In this document: positions 53,176 through 64,000 of the stretch, one piece after another
How the letters are laid out: each line of letters begins with the position of its first letter
How positions within the stretch are numbered: position 1 is the first letter of the stretch
The notes under the pieces: model-generated
What the model saw: only the letters and a program-made list of their open reading frames with translations
What the model was told of the DNA's origin: nothing
Database searches by the model: none
Origin: Enoplosus armatus
Taxonomy: Eukaryota > Chordata > Actinopteri > Centrarchiformes > Enoplosidae
Reading direction: 5' to 3'
Assembly: GCF_043641665.1 (NCBI RefSeq)
Contig: NC_092186.1
Coordinates: forward strand, 1,669,501 to 1,733,500
Length of the DNA: 64,000 nt
Made by a program: the position numbers and the translations under genes

Positions 53176-53206
53176 GGGGTGGGGAGGGAGGGAGGGAGGG
53201 GGGGGA
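53176..53206 (+). other. G-rich tract with quadruplex-forming potential
   Basis: Six G runs (GGGG, GGGG, three GGG, then eight G) separated by single T or A bases. Confidence 0.6.
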
Positions 53207-53236
53207 TCAAATAATAGTAAGCAGTTGGAGACAGTG

Positions 53237-53824
53237 CACTACAAAAATCTTTAACAAGTACTTTCTGTCTCCTGATATTAATATTCATTGTTTATTAGAC
53301 CTAAAAGTCTTATTTTTTTGTAAAGAAAATAATTGCCAGTGTAGTAAAACCAGATAAACATGTTTTAATACAAATCTTCTTGTTACATGAATGTTCTAGA
53401 AATGAATGCCAGTGTCTCGAAGCGAGACAGAATATTCTTATTGATCCTTACGGAGGAAATATTACAGCAGCACGAAAAACCGACGACAGGCACAAACAGG
53501 AAGCACATTTAAAAAAGCAAAGTATGTGCAAAACCCCACAAGTTTTTCTTAGAATAAATGAAAAAAAAAACCTTCCAGTCCAGTAAGTTTCAAGTCAGTT
53601 TTCTAGAAATGAATGTCAGTGCTTCGAAACGAAACAGAAAAATGCAGATTGCTGCAATAAAATCAAGGAAAATGACACTTGACATGAAAATTCTTGGAAC
53701 ATGTTGAATTGTATGGAAACAGGTTGAAATGATATTAACATGCTTAGTTTGTTTTAGGGAAATAAGACTTTTAGGACTAAATATTAGACACAATTGATTC
53801 GATAAGATGAAGATTTTTGCAGTG
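53237..53824. repeat. MITE-like element with CACTRCAAAAATCTT ends
   Basis: The left end CACTACAAAAATCTT matches the reverse complement of the right end, CACTGCAAAAATCTT. A second inverted pair, CCTAAAAGTCTTATTT (about 53299 and 53757), lies inside each end. Internally, TTCTAGAAATGAATG.CAGTG recurs as a direct repeat at 53394-53432 and 53601-53639. About 588 bp, no coding frame. Such TTTTTGCAGTG-ended elements are abundant in teleosts, from memory. Confidence 0.65.
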
Positions 53825-56522
53825 TGAAGTAGAGATAAACTCACATCTTTAAGACCTGATCTTAATCTGAAACATGAGACCAAAACCCAACTGGAGGATA
53901 TACTTTAGCTTTATTTCATTCATTATCGTCTTTTAGCTTTCAAGGCTGATGCAATGCATTGACTGCACCTTGTCTGTTTTCCTCTCCCTGCTGGGCAGTA
54001 CATATATACAATAAATGATAACAATAATGAATAAAACTTGAACTCACAAAAGCCCAAAGCTTTATCAGATTGGCCAGGTTGTAGAAAGCAAGTGTGGGGA
54101 AGATAAAGGGTAGCATCGAGAAGAAAGACAGAAAGATTTTGGGCTGTATGTGTTCAGTAAATTGGGATATCGAAATAGAATTGACCCAGAAATTAACCTT
54201 ATAGAAGCCTACCGATCCTCTTTTGATGATTACAAAACTCTTGCACCCAAGACAGACAGGAGAAGGTAGGACCGAGCAGCAGGGAGGGGGCTAAAGCAGC
54301 CTGTGACATGGAGAGAGAGGGAGGCAGAGGTTACTGCAGGTTACTGCAGGTTACTGCTCGTCCCCGCTGACAGACCTACTGAACCGGCTGCGTGGCTGCT
54401 GCGCTCTCACAGGAGATAATTAAAACTGCAGCGCTGCAGCGGCTGGAGCCAGAGCCGGGCGGATGGATGGAGTCTTTGATAAGAAACCGTTCAAAGACAG
54501 ACGACCCGACTGAAGCCCGCGGGCTCTCTGTAGCAGGCAGCTGTCGCTACTGCTCCTCTAGCTCCTTTTACTCCCTCCCCTTCACAACAAACCTCTTCTT
54601 CTAAAAGGGCCCAGACACTGATTAGGATGCTCTCAGAGCGCTGTGAAGAATGCTAGACGCGCTGACCCGGCGTTCACCCCGTCCCTCCGCGAAGCACGTC
54701 TGACAGATTCACAGAAAAGTGGGGAAAACGCTCCGTGACGCACCACTCGCTGCAGAACATTTGTGATGTTTCGCTGCCTCGTCAGGCTGCGACAGCAGCT
54801 GTAAACACATCGTGGCAGTCGGGATGCTCGCGGTGGCGTCTGCGGCGACGCTCCCCGAGTCTGTCAGTGTGTGTGTGGCAGGGCTCCTGGATAATGAGGG
54901 CGGCTGTGGGGCTGCCGTAACATCATGTGAGAGGACCCAGGGTTGTAGTCGGCCGGTTGTAGGGACGCCCCCTGTGGGGTGTGAAAGGTGCGCAGCTCTA
55001 ATCAGACTCTTCAGGCTGCTGCTCTCTCTCCCTTGGGGTGAAGCTCCCCAGTGGGGCTGTTTTAAAAGCTCTGATGGAAACAGAATAAAATATTTAGAGG
55101 TTTCTTCACTGGCAGACAAAAAGATGATGATTGACATCTGAACTTGTCTGTGTGTGTTTGTGTCAGCACTGACCTGAGTGTGAACTGTTTAGCTCACATA
55201 ACAGTGAGGTTCAGAAGCAAGTGACAGAAACCTGTTTATGTTCTCCTGATTTAAATTGTCAAATTGAGTTTGGATGAATCGTAATTACTGCCTGCCTGTC
55301 CCTGGAAGTCCCAGAGAGGAGGGCTGAGTGGATGGAAGCACCGAATACTGCACAAACACTTGTTTAAGGTTAGTCTCAAGCTTGAAGTCATCTTTGACTA
55401 AACACTTAAAGCTAGGCTAATATTTCTATATTAACAGTGGATTAACAGATTGTGACTGTCATGCAATCAGATGATTGTTTCACCAGAGAAGACTCACACA
55501 GTTCACTGGCAGCTGTAGAGCGCTGATGTGATCTTTGGCTGAGAACCCACAGAGAGTGCATCGACCAGAAATCGGCATTTCATTTTAGGCAGGTTGCTCG
55601 CAGAGTCGGCGTTAATTAGCTGTCAGCTGGCCAAAAGTAAGAAGCCTGCAACCGGAATGTAATGAACATTTATTTTTGCTAATAAGAAGAGGTTCGTTAC
55701 GGTCAGAACCCAAAGTGGAACAACTATCTAAACCCTGCATGCATGATCAGATTAAACACACTTGTCAAAGCTGTCTGACAGGATACAGATCCAGGATGCC
55801 TCAGGTGTTATACCTGGTATGTGTGTCAGAGAGTTGAGCCAAGATACAATTCTGTCATCGGTGTGTCAAGTGTCCTTGCTGGATATTTGAAGGCAGATTT
55901 CTGTCTCGCAGCCTGGCTCTGTCCCAAGACTCTGCACGTAATTGCTGTTTGCAATTCAAAAGCTATTGTAATGTCGTCTGTGTGCCAAAGTCATCTTTTA
56001 AAATGACATGCTGCAGTAGGACAATACCTTCTGTGACCTGGTTTATTGCTTTATTTGGTTTCAGGGTTGTAAACTGCTTCGTATAATATTATGAAAAAAT
56101 ACACCACAATGTGAAAAAGCCACTTAAATTGCAGCGCAGCAGAGGCGGCACGGCGGTGATAGCTGTCAATATATATAGTACATGTATATAAACAGGGTCA
56201 AATCCACCTTGATCAGTTACAGCATTAAAATGATGCCTGTGTTTTTATCCATCAGGAATAATAACCTAATATAATATATATATATATAAATATGGTAATA
56301 AGACACTCTGAGGGAGTTTAACCTTTGTTAATGCTCATCAGAAGATTTTACTGATAATACTTCTACAGAGGTTTTAGACTCTTTCAGCTCCTGGTTTTGG
56401 TGTTTCTGCACATTTCCTGTCTCGTTCAGTTCTGTTTTCATCAAAGAAGCTCTGATAAACTCAGAGAGAGACGAGCTGCTGAACGTAGTGGAGCATTTAG
56501 CAGCCGCAGAGACGTTATTCTC
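53825..56522. other. noncoding stretch, no exon recognised
   Basis: No large repeat. A moderately GC-rich block at 54380-54500 includes a short Met-initiated frame but no recognisable protein. A three-copy 10-bp step (GTTACTGCAG) lies at about 54330-54357. Confidence 0.6.
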
Positions 56523-56617
56523 GTTTTCTAGTCGAATGAGCCGTCAGAGGATGAGATCGTTGTAAACAATCCTGCAGGTTCACCAAACGTATCGGGGAGA
56601 GAGAACAAAAGTGAACA
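56523..56617 (+). repeat. 95-bp interspersed repeat, copy 1 (inverted partner at 60116-60210)
   Basis: Matches the reverse complement of 60116-60210 with about five mismatches in 95 bases and no gaps. The core is GTAAACAATCCTGCAGGTTC. Not coding; family unknown to me. Confidence 0.9.
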
Positions 56618-56789
56618 CTGGTTGTCTGTCGAAAACAAACCGTTCCTCCTTTGACTCACCGTCTGATGTCTGCTGAGAGTAATTATACTGTATTATATGA
56701 TATATAGTATTCCACTGTGGTGAATCAAGGCCTACAGCTCACCCTGCATGACGGCCCCGGCTCACACGTGGGGCAGCACATGTATGTAA

Positions 56790-57000
56790 TCCACAAATGA
56801 GACATCATGTCCAGTTACGGTTTCATGAATGGGAGCGAGACTCGTCCAGCCCCCCCCCTCCCCCCCGGCCTTATAAGCTGGCACAGGAGGCGGCCATGCA
56901 TCTGATGGCCTTCTTAATCGATTCCCTGCGCATTGATTTCTGCCTGGCCCTCGTGACTCCAGATTTCTCACAAGCCCGCTTTTGATCCGGCCTTGATGCA
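56790..57000. other. candidate conserved noncoding element
   Basis: Contains TTAATCGATT at 56914-56923 and GCATTGATTTC shortly after, resembling CUT/ONECUT- or PBX-type sites. No simple repeat apart from a C-run near 56850. Texture-based call. Confidence 0.25.
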
Positions 57001-57099
57001 CGACAGAGGCTGAGATCTATACTTGTCTGTATGAACCAGCCTCACAAACCACACTGTGGTGCGAGAGCCAAGCCTCACAATGGCTGTCATTTCTGTCCC

Positions 57100-57600
57100 A
57101 ACTGTCTTTAAACTCTTGTTTTTTCATTTCACTGACAATTCATAAAGCATCCATTATGTGTCCCAGACTGCTGAAACAGCATATTTCTTTCTTACTACCC
57201 GACTCCCGTAAATGGAACTTTAATTAACAGTAAAAACCATGCGATGACTTGGAAAGGCCGTAATGAAGCTTTTTACACGGCGTGCAATTTACGGCGTGTG
57301 GTTTGGGTGTTTCAATGATATAATCATGGAGGCCAAGCACAACAGAAGTGCCTTTGTTTGTCAGCGACACGCCAGAGGACAAATGAAGAGACTGTTAAGG
57401 AACAATTGAGCAGATGTAAAGCTTTGTGGGTTAGCTGTCTCATGGCTGCTGTCGGCCGAATGAGATCGGAAGTGAAAGGCTGTCTCTGCTGAGTCGAGAC
57501 AAAGAGAAGAGCAGCTCATGACTGGACTTTTGTGAACGATCGGCGGCGTCTCATGATGAAGATAAAGCACTGCACCCTGCAGGTGGACACAGATGGATGT
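57100..57600. other. candidate conserved noncoding element
   Basis: About 500 bases without microsatellites, with TTTAATTAAC near 57220, TGCAATTTACGG near 57285 and CAATGATATAATC near 57314. No supported frame. Conservation untested. Confidence 0.25.
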
Positions 57601-60115
57601 TCAGAGAGGCGGGTGGAGGAGCCACATTTGTGCTTTAATAGGCCATTTCCATGCATTTTTAAATTCTAACATCTTGGGAAATTAGCTTTCTTTCTGAGAA
57701 TCCTCGTTGCTTTGAGTCCTCCCTCGCAGAGCAGAGCCTTTTCCACTGAATATAACTGTATAACCTTTTCCTGTTAATGGTCACGTCTTTGATCAGAGTG
57801 ATTTTCTTTTTATTAAAGCTGCTGTGTGGAACTTGTGGACTCCGTGGAAAATGTCAAAATATCATAATAATGACACAAGCAATCCACCCGTTTAGCGGAC
57901 GTAATGCATTTCAGTCTTCAACTGAAGTAAGTAAGCAACTGTAGACAAATAAACTTGATTCACCTTATTTTCCATGAGCTACGTGGTCGCTGGAGGTCCT
58001 GGTTCAAAAATATTACAGCTGCTACCTGAATGTTCTTCTGCTCTTTGCTGATAAGAAGGAAGGAGGAGAGATTTGTTAGCGTCTGAGTTTAGTAAATCGG
58101 TGCACTTTGCCAACCTCAGTGTCTGAGCTCAGTGTCACTCGCTGGTGCCTCCGCATCACTTTTCTCATCCTCACACTCAACATTAACGTTGTCTTTATTT
58201 GGACAGGATCGTAACCATGACTATAAGAAGCGTTCTTCGTATCCAGTGTTGTATCTACTCCAGAACTTTCTATTATAATTGGAACCCTTTGTCCAGATTT
58301 TGATTGTAAATGCTTCTCTTTTATCCGTGAAATTCGCCCTCGCTCTCTTCTGTTGACATCTGTCCAACTCTAAGCTGTAATCGGTGTAAAAACCTCCACA
58401 CCTCCTCGTCCTCCCCGTCTGTCCTCATAGCTCGCTGGCCTCAGTCTGTCAAGCTGCTGACATTTAACGTGCGACAGTCCCGTGGCCCATTTGTGACTTC
58501 TGCCATTTGCGATCACGCGAGCAGTGTTTGTAAACGGGCCCCCCCGGCCTCGTGGGGAATAGTGTTTGTTAAAACAAACTTATTTAATGAACAGCATTAC
58601 CTTATTTCTTCTTTTTTATTTACCATCCGTATCTGGACAAATGGGCCGAACCTACTGTTGGGATATTTAGTAACTTATAAATAACACAACAATAACTCGT
58701 CTATAAAAAGAGTCCCTCTGTATCCGTCCATACATACCGGTTCACCTCTTCCCCCTCCCTTCTCGTCTCCTCTGCTGTTGCTTCCTACGGCGCGTGGTCG
58801 TCCTCACCCATCTTTCCAAAGAAACACGGCCCTCCCACACTGTGAGCGAGGCACCCCCCCCACCTCCTTCCCGCTGGGAGCGAGTGAATGAGTGATTTGT
58901 GGAGGTGTGTGTTGGGCACAGCATGAAAAAAACATCAGGGAGAAATCCCTCTGTGTCGCCACGTTTCATCCCGCAGCACTGACACACACATGGTGCGATA
59001 CGGGGGCACAGGGCGGACACCTGTGGCCCCCCCGCAGAGCAATGAACTCTGGGAGAAATGAAGACGGTGACAGAGATATAAAGAGGCGGTGGTGACGAGG
59101 GGAGGTGAGGACACCGAGTCCAGGACGCGTCAGGCTTTTGATTTAAAGCTTTGTTTCGCTGTTTATATTTTTAGTTTTATTCATTTCATTTCTTCATTCT
59201 CCTGGTATCTTCTATTTCTCTGAATGATTGAGCGTGATTACCGTAAACACAGAGCTCTAACATTAGCATAATGTAAGGCCAGAAGCAGCACAAAGAAAAC
59301 AAGCAGAGCAGCTGAGGACACGTCAACTCTGAGCGCTCACAGACTCGTCACATAAAGTCCTCTTTCCTCGCCTGCTGTAAAAGTTTCTTTTCACAGCTGC
59401 TTTTGAACTCGGCCTTCGGGAGAATGTGATATACAGCGAAGTGTGGAAAAAGTCTTCTGCTGCTGTATTTAAGTGATTCATACATCTGTTTGACACGGCT
59501 CATACATGCTGCTGAGGGTAAAGGTTGATCTCAGGTCCCGTCTTCTGCAGAACGAGGCTGTTCACTTTAACTCAGCTCATTAACTTTTATTCCCTCATAT
59601 TCATAAGGCTGCACAGCTAAACCACATTTATCTACTGTTGGTGTTAAACTGCCTCGCTAAAGCGCGACCTGTCAGCAGTTGGTGACTCTGACTTTTCCCA
59701 CTTGGTGTAGAACTTTGAATCAGTGAGCTTCTGTTTCCGAACATGGTTTCAATGTTCTCGAATAACGTCGTGATCGTGATCATGTGCTCACAGTGCAGGA
59801 GCACATGGACATTTTGGTTTATTACAACTTGGGTTGTATTTTTGTAGTTTGCTCATCATTTGATGAAATACAGATGAACAGATAAATAATGTTTGAGATG
59901 TGGGAACACTGCGAAGGGGGCAAGAAACACAAGCAGCCAAAGCGAACCAACATCCAGATGATCTAAAGTACTTCATTTGAAGGTGAAACTGAAATAATTG
60001 CACAGGAAAACAGTGTGTGCACAACTACGGCAAGCACGGTAGATCAATGCTGAGCTAAGAAGTCAACCTGAAAACTGGGACGGATGTTTACGACAGACGA
60101 GGGGAATATTTGAAC

Positions 60116-60210
60116 TGTTCACTTTTGTTTTCTCTCCCTGATACGTTCGGTGAACCTGCAGGATTGTTTACAACAATCTCATCCTCTGACGGCTCATTCG
60201 ACGAGAAAAC
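60116..60210 (-). repeat. 95-bp interspersed repeat, copy 2 (inverted partner of 56523-56617)
   Basis: Reverse complement of copy 1 at about 95% identity by eye. Similarity drops sharply outside the 95 bases, apart from a short GTCTGTCG.AAAC match beyond one end. Confidence 0.9.
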
Positions 60211-60519
60211 TTGTTCTGCAAACTGTGATGAATGTGTGAGAGTTGGGATGTTCATTTTAAGGTTTGCCTTTCTCTTCTAAATACATCTGGCTAACACGGA
60301 GGCTTGTTTACAACCTGTCTGATCACTAAATAAGCTCTAAAGCTGGAGACGTCGGCATGTTACTGGATGGTTGGAGTTGATCTGTTGTTGGCACAACCTG
60401 CTGCAACTTTGAGTCTATTTATGCCCTGATTCCTGGTAACATTTGAATGTGTCAGTCCGTGGGCATGTGTGAGAAATGCTGTGCATCAGTTTCCAGGAGA
60501 AGATGTTTTTGAATGCATC

Positions 60520-60522
<3 letters not shown>

Positions 60523-60570
<48 letters not shown>
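60523..60570. repeat. (GT)n microsatellite
   Basis: About 24 GT units without interruption. Confidence 0.95.
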
Positions 60571-60571
<1 letters not shown>

Positions 60572-61638
60572 TCTATGCCAGGCGGTGGGAGTGTGTGAGT
60601 GTTCGGTGTCAGTGAGTTCAGAGCTAAAAGTGAAGTGAAAAGTCGATGGCGGCGAGTCGGCGAGGACGCGACTCTCATCTGATGTTATGTAATGTTGTGC
60701 TCGAGCTGCAGCTAGAGATGCAAACATCACAGCAGGTTTTCCTCTCGGGGGGGTCACACCGTGGACGTCTGCGGACATGATTCACCTTAATGATCAAGGG
60801 GAACTGCACTAACACTGTGACTGGGCGACTGACAGATTTTATGTGCACATAGTATTTTTACTACTAGTTTTATTTTGTGGATATGACAAATAAGTAACAC
60901 TAACATTACTTTAGATAGTTTTGGGTTTGTTCGCCCACTCCGACCGGCCTCCACTCCAACCCCAACTTCGCTCCAGCAGCAAAATGTCAGCAATGTGAAA
61001 CTGAAGCATCCATCCGTTCAATCCGCATCGACTCCCACCTGCGATACAGAAGGTCGCTGAAAGGACAGCGGCAGGCTGGAGTGTCTCCACCAGGCTGAGT
61101 GATATTTAAAATTCAATAGATGAAGGTAGTTTTCAAGTAAGCTCCAAGAGGAAAGGACACTGTTTTTATTTATTGATCCGTAGACTTAATTTCCCCCAAA
61201 CACCGCAGCTTTATATGCTCAGTGAAGCTGGGGTCACAACAAAGGGCCAGTGTAGAGAAAAGACTGACAGTTAAGATTATAACTAAAACTATTCTGCAGG
61301 GTGTGATGGACAGATCAGTAAGTGAGCTTTACTTCAATAAATATTCTTTCACTTACAGTTTCTAATCATTGAACATGGATTGTGTACAGATCTCCACATA
61401 ATGATAAAGCTTTTCTTCAGTGTGACGCTTCATCAGTTTACAAAACATGGCGCCATAGTTGCTGAATTAACCCAAAATCGACCCAGAATCCAAAAGCAAA
61501 GTGATTTAAGCTGCAGATTGAATTTTAAGCTTTATGATCTTTAGCTTTCTCCTGACGTTAGCAGAGGATATATGGGAGGCAACTTTTCCCCCAAAGTTTT
61601 TATGCACATGGCCATTTTTATGAAAGAATAGTATAAAA

Positions 61639-61648
61639 AATATATATA

Positions 61649-61691
<43 letters not shown>

Positions 61692-61703
61692 GTGTATATA
61701 TAT
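61639..61703. repeat. (TA)n array with GT interruptions
   Basis: TA dinucleotides with short TGTG insertions on both sides of the longest TA run; self-complementary and prone to cruciform formation. Confidence 0.9.
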
Positions 61704-62844
61704 GGTTAAACCTTTGCAGCTTTAATGTGATGCAGATGGGAACACAGACCTGTGGAGAAGCTCCTTTTTACTGGAAGCCCTGGTCTTAAATCCTGCTGTC
61801 AGCCTCTGACACAATCTCTGGTTTGATCCCATCACTTCCCTTCCACCCTCTTTTTTCTCCACACACAAACACACAAACACACACAAACACACACACACAC
61901 ACACATGCTCGTTTTCCCAGAGGTGCAACACAATGAAATACTGTGATTATGTTGAATCCTGTCGGTGGTTTGGTCCAAACCAGTAATCTTCCTGTTCTGG
62001 CAGCAGCTCCTGACTCACTGCCACAGACAAACAGAGCCAGAAGAATATCAATAACTGAGGGGATCTGACTGGCATCTGTCCACAGCCCGGAGACTGACTC
62101 ACCAATACCTGCCATGCAAATGAGGTCAGTGCTGGTATGGTGTCCACTAAGGCCTGATTTCTGCTCGATACCGTGTGGGTACAATAGATTAAGAGGGGGA
62201 TGATTATCTATTATCTACATCTTTGATTCCATTGAAATGGTTTAGCAAATTGTAATAAAAATGAGGACATTGAGCTGAAAACAAGACTTTTGCAGCTCAA
62301 AAAATAAATGGCTGATGTGATACAGGAGAGGTTCGACGCTCTCAAGGTCACAAGCTGAAGATTTAGGTGTCTGCTGGGCGCGAGACCACATTTAAAGGGC
62401 TTCTCCAGGTTTAGCGATGTACCCTGGCTTTTAGCCCCGAGTGTGGGATTGAGCTCAAAAAACACTGGATCCTACAATTCCCATAATGCAGTTTGAGAGC
62501 ATCCCTTCAATACATCAGGGTTATTTTCTCAGACTTTAGAAGAAGAAAGTAATGGACTTGAGAAGCTTGCTGAGTGAAAAATGAGTGAAAACAACCGTCT
62601 TTCGTTCTCTTCATCCTCGTTGCTCTCTTTTCTTTCCTTTTCCTTTTTTTTGTGTACAATTTTATTTTCATTTCGTCTCACATCACGGACACTTTGCTGC
62701 TCTCTTTTCCTCTCAGTCCACCTCTCTCTCCTCCTTTCATCCCTCTTTCTCTTCACGTCTGTTGTAAACAAACGAGTCGTCTGTCTCTCTGGCTCATGTC
62801 TGTTTCACTCTTCCCAGCAAACCTGTAGTGTCTGGTACGTTTGA

Positions 62845-62892
<48 letters not shown>
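62845..62892. repeat. (CA)n microsatellite
   Basis: About 24 CA units. Confidence 0.95.
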
Positions 62893-62894
<2 letters not shown>

Positions 62895-64000
62895 CTTCCA
62901 GTCCAGGTAACATAAACATGTCAGTGAGAAGGAAGTGAAGTGCATCTCTCTTCCGGCAGCAGTCTGGTTTCCTGCCTGTGTGTTGAGCTGTGAGCTGCTG
63001 TAGTCTGCAGCATTAAACACTGAACAGTTCTGTTTGTTTTTTTACTGTGTTTGAAGTAATAATAATACTTTATTTATATTGCAGTATTTACTGATCGAAA
63101 CGTGACCCCTGACTCATGCATAGAGTTCAGGGTCTCCACTGCTCTCAGTTAAGTTCAAGCGTTTTCCTCTGTCAGATGCGAGCTAATACAATCTGTTAAT
63201 AATTCCTCGGCGTATTTAACGCCACACTAACACGACTCTGAGAGGTCACAGTTCATGACAGGACGCTGTCCCAGAAAACACTGCGACCTCTGTGCAGACT
63301 CTCCTCTCTTATTTTACTGCCGTCCAAAGTTTACTTTGATTCCTCACATGAGCAGCCAGAGTCCCAGGAGGAGCAGGAGGACTGCCAGTACGACTAATGA
63401 CTATCAGCTGACTCCTTCTTTTCACTAGACAGACAGACAGACACACTCACACAGACATTTTTATTCAGTGGACAATGAGCAGAGTGACTGTCCTCAGTGT
63501 TCGTGGAGGGACCATGTGAGTCTCAGCTGATGCCAGCTATAGCTGAACTGCCAGTTTAAAAGGGAAAATGGGCAGCTGGCGATTCTTTACTATATCAACT
63601 GTTTTTCCAGCCTGATGGCTGATGGGAGGAGAGAGAGGACACGAGTGGTGAAGCAGAATGAGCCAGGATTTAAACTCAAGTAGTCAGCTTCTTCTTAGTT
63701 TCCCCAGAAAGGACGCCAACAAGTGACGTACCTGATGAGTTGTAGGTTTTTTAAGCTCGTAAATATTTGAGTAGTAAAATACAATATACAGCGCATAACT
63801 GTGTGTGTACTTGTGCCAGAGTTCAGAGTTATACAGATGTGAATATAGAGGCAACATGGACATATGCAGAAATACATATAGAAATACGTTCACCAACACA
63901 CATCCCACGTACACGTGCATACGCCCATACAAATACATGCGTGTAACTATAATTGCATAAGCGCTTCGTCACATACATGCACACAGTCAGATGCATGCAA

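Larger units (their letters stand above)
49256..53236. other. noncoding stretch with candidate regulatory blocks
   Basis: Repeat-poor blocks at about 49490-49640 and 52560-52830; GTT array at 50918-50954; GT/CA arrays at 51200-51231, 51291-51312, 51583-51622 and 51768-51809; G-rich tract at 53176-53206. Frames at 49635-50084 show no recognisable domain. Confidence 0.6.
56618..60115. other. noncoding stretch between the inverted pair
   Basis: Repeat-poor blocks at 56790-57000 and 57100-57600; no convincing exon. A pyrimidine-rich stretch lies at 58745-58880. Short frames on either strand show no domain. Confidence 0.6.
60211..64000. other. noncoding right end of window
   Basis: GT array at 60523-60570, AT-rich array at 61639-61703, CA arrays at about 61880-61903 and 62845-62892. 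The TTTCTTTTCC-rich stretch at 62600-62760 creates long frames on both strands without protein character. No exon recognised up to the edge. Confidence 0.6.

Noticed and set aside
62529..62844. Charged Arg/Lys/Glu-rich minus-strand frame
   Set aside because: Produced by a long pyrimidine-rich stretch; frames are open on both strands and no domain is present.
30431..64000. A convergent PIK3R3-like gene, expected from mammalian synteny
   Set aside because: No SH2-type motif was found on the minus strand within the window.

Overview
The window is vertebrate nuclear DNA, most likely from a ray-finned (teleost) fish. Coding is split into short GT-AG exons. Introns and flanks are crowded with CA/GT dinucleotide arrays, poly-C tracts and short terminal-inverted-repeat elements whose end motifs are familiar from many teleost genomes. 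No bacterial or organellar features, tRNA, rRNA or CRISPR were seen.

Only one gene can be supported: a plus-strand ortholog of MAST2, microtubule-associated serine/threonine kinase 2. I placed 25 exons from 1193 to the stop codon at 28113-28115. Every junction keeps frame (5392 coding bases, giving 1796 visible residues after the split first codon). The 5' end is missing: the first visible exon starts inside a codon, and the N-terminal exons lie left of the window. In order the protein carries the serine-rich MAST N-terminal block, the MAST pre-kinase helical domain (DUF1908), an AGC-type kinase domain with all catalytic residues, the AGC C-tail, a Ser-rich linker, a PDZ domain and a long Pro/Ser-rich tail encoded mostly by one 1.5 kb terminal exon. 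Linker and tail motifs fit MAST2 better than MAST1, MAST3 or MAST4. Two exons start at CAGCAG (NAGNAG) acceptors, each predicting a one-residue isoform difference.

Layout: 1-1192 is the end of an upstream intron. 1193-15992 holds five exons separated by large introns. 17806-28115 is the dense block with kinase, PDZ and tail exons. From 28116 runs the 3' UTR, whose end is not fixed; candidate poly(A) signals lie near 28.45, 28.67 and 33.0 kb. From about 30.4 kb to the right edge I find no convincing exon on either strand.

That gene-free part contains two large tandem arrays: a 30-bp minisatellite (41770-42879) that is open on both strands, and a 12-bp CTAG-containing satellite (48283-49255). 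It also contains MITE-like elements, a 95-bp inverted pair 3.5 kb apart, and several repeat-poor blocks that look like candidate conserved noncoding elements, one with a PBX/MEIS-type site beside a homeodomain core. I did not find a new multi-gene system; the most unusual structures are the two tandem arrays.
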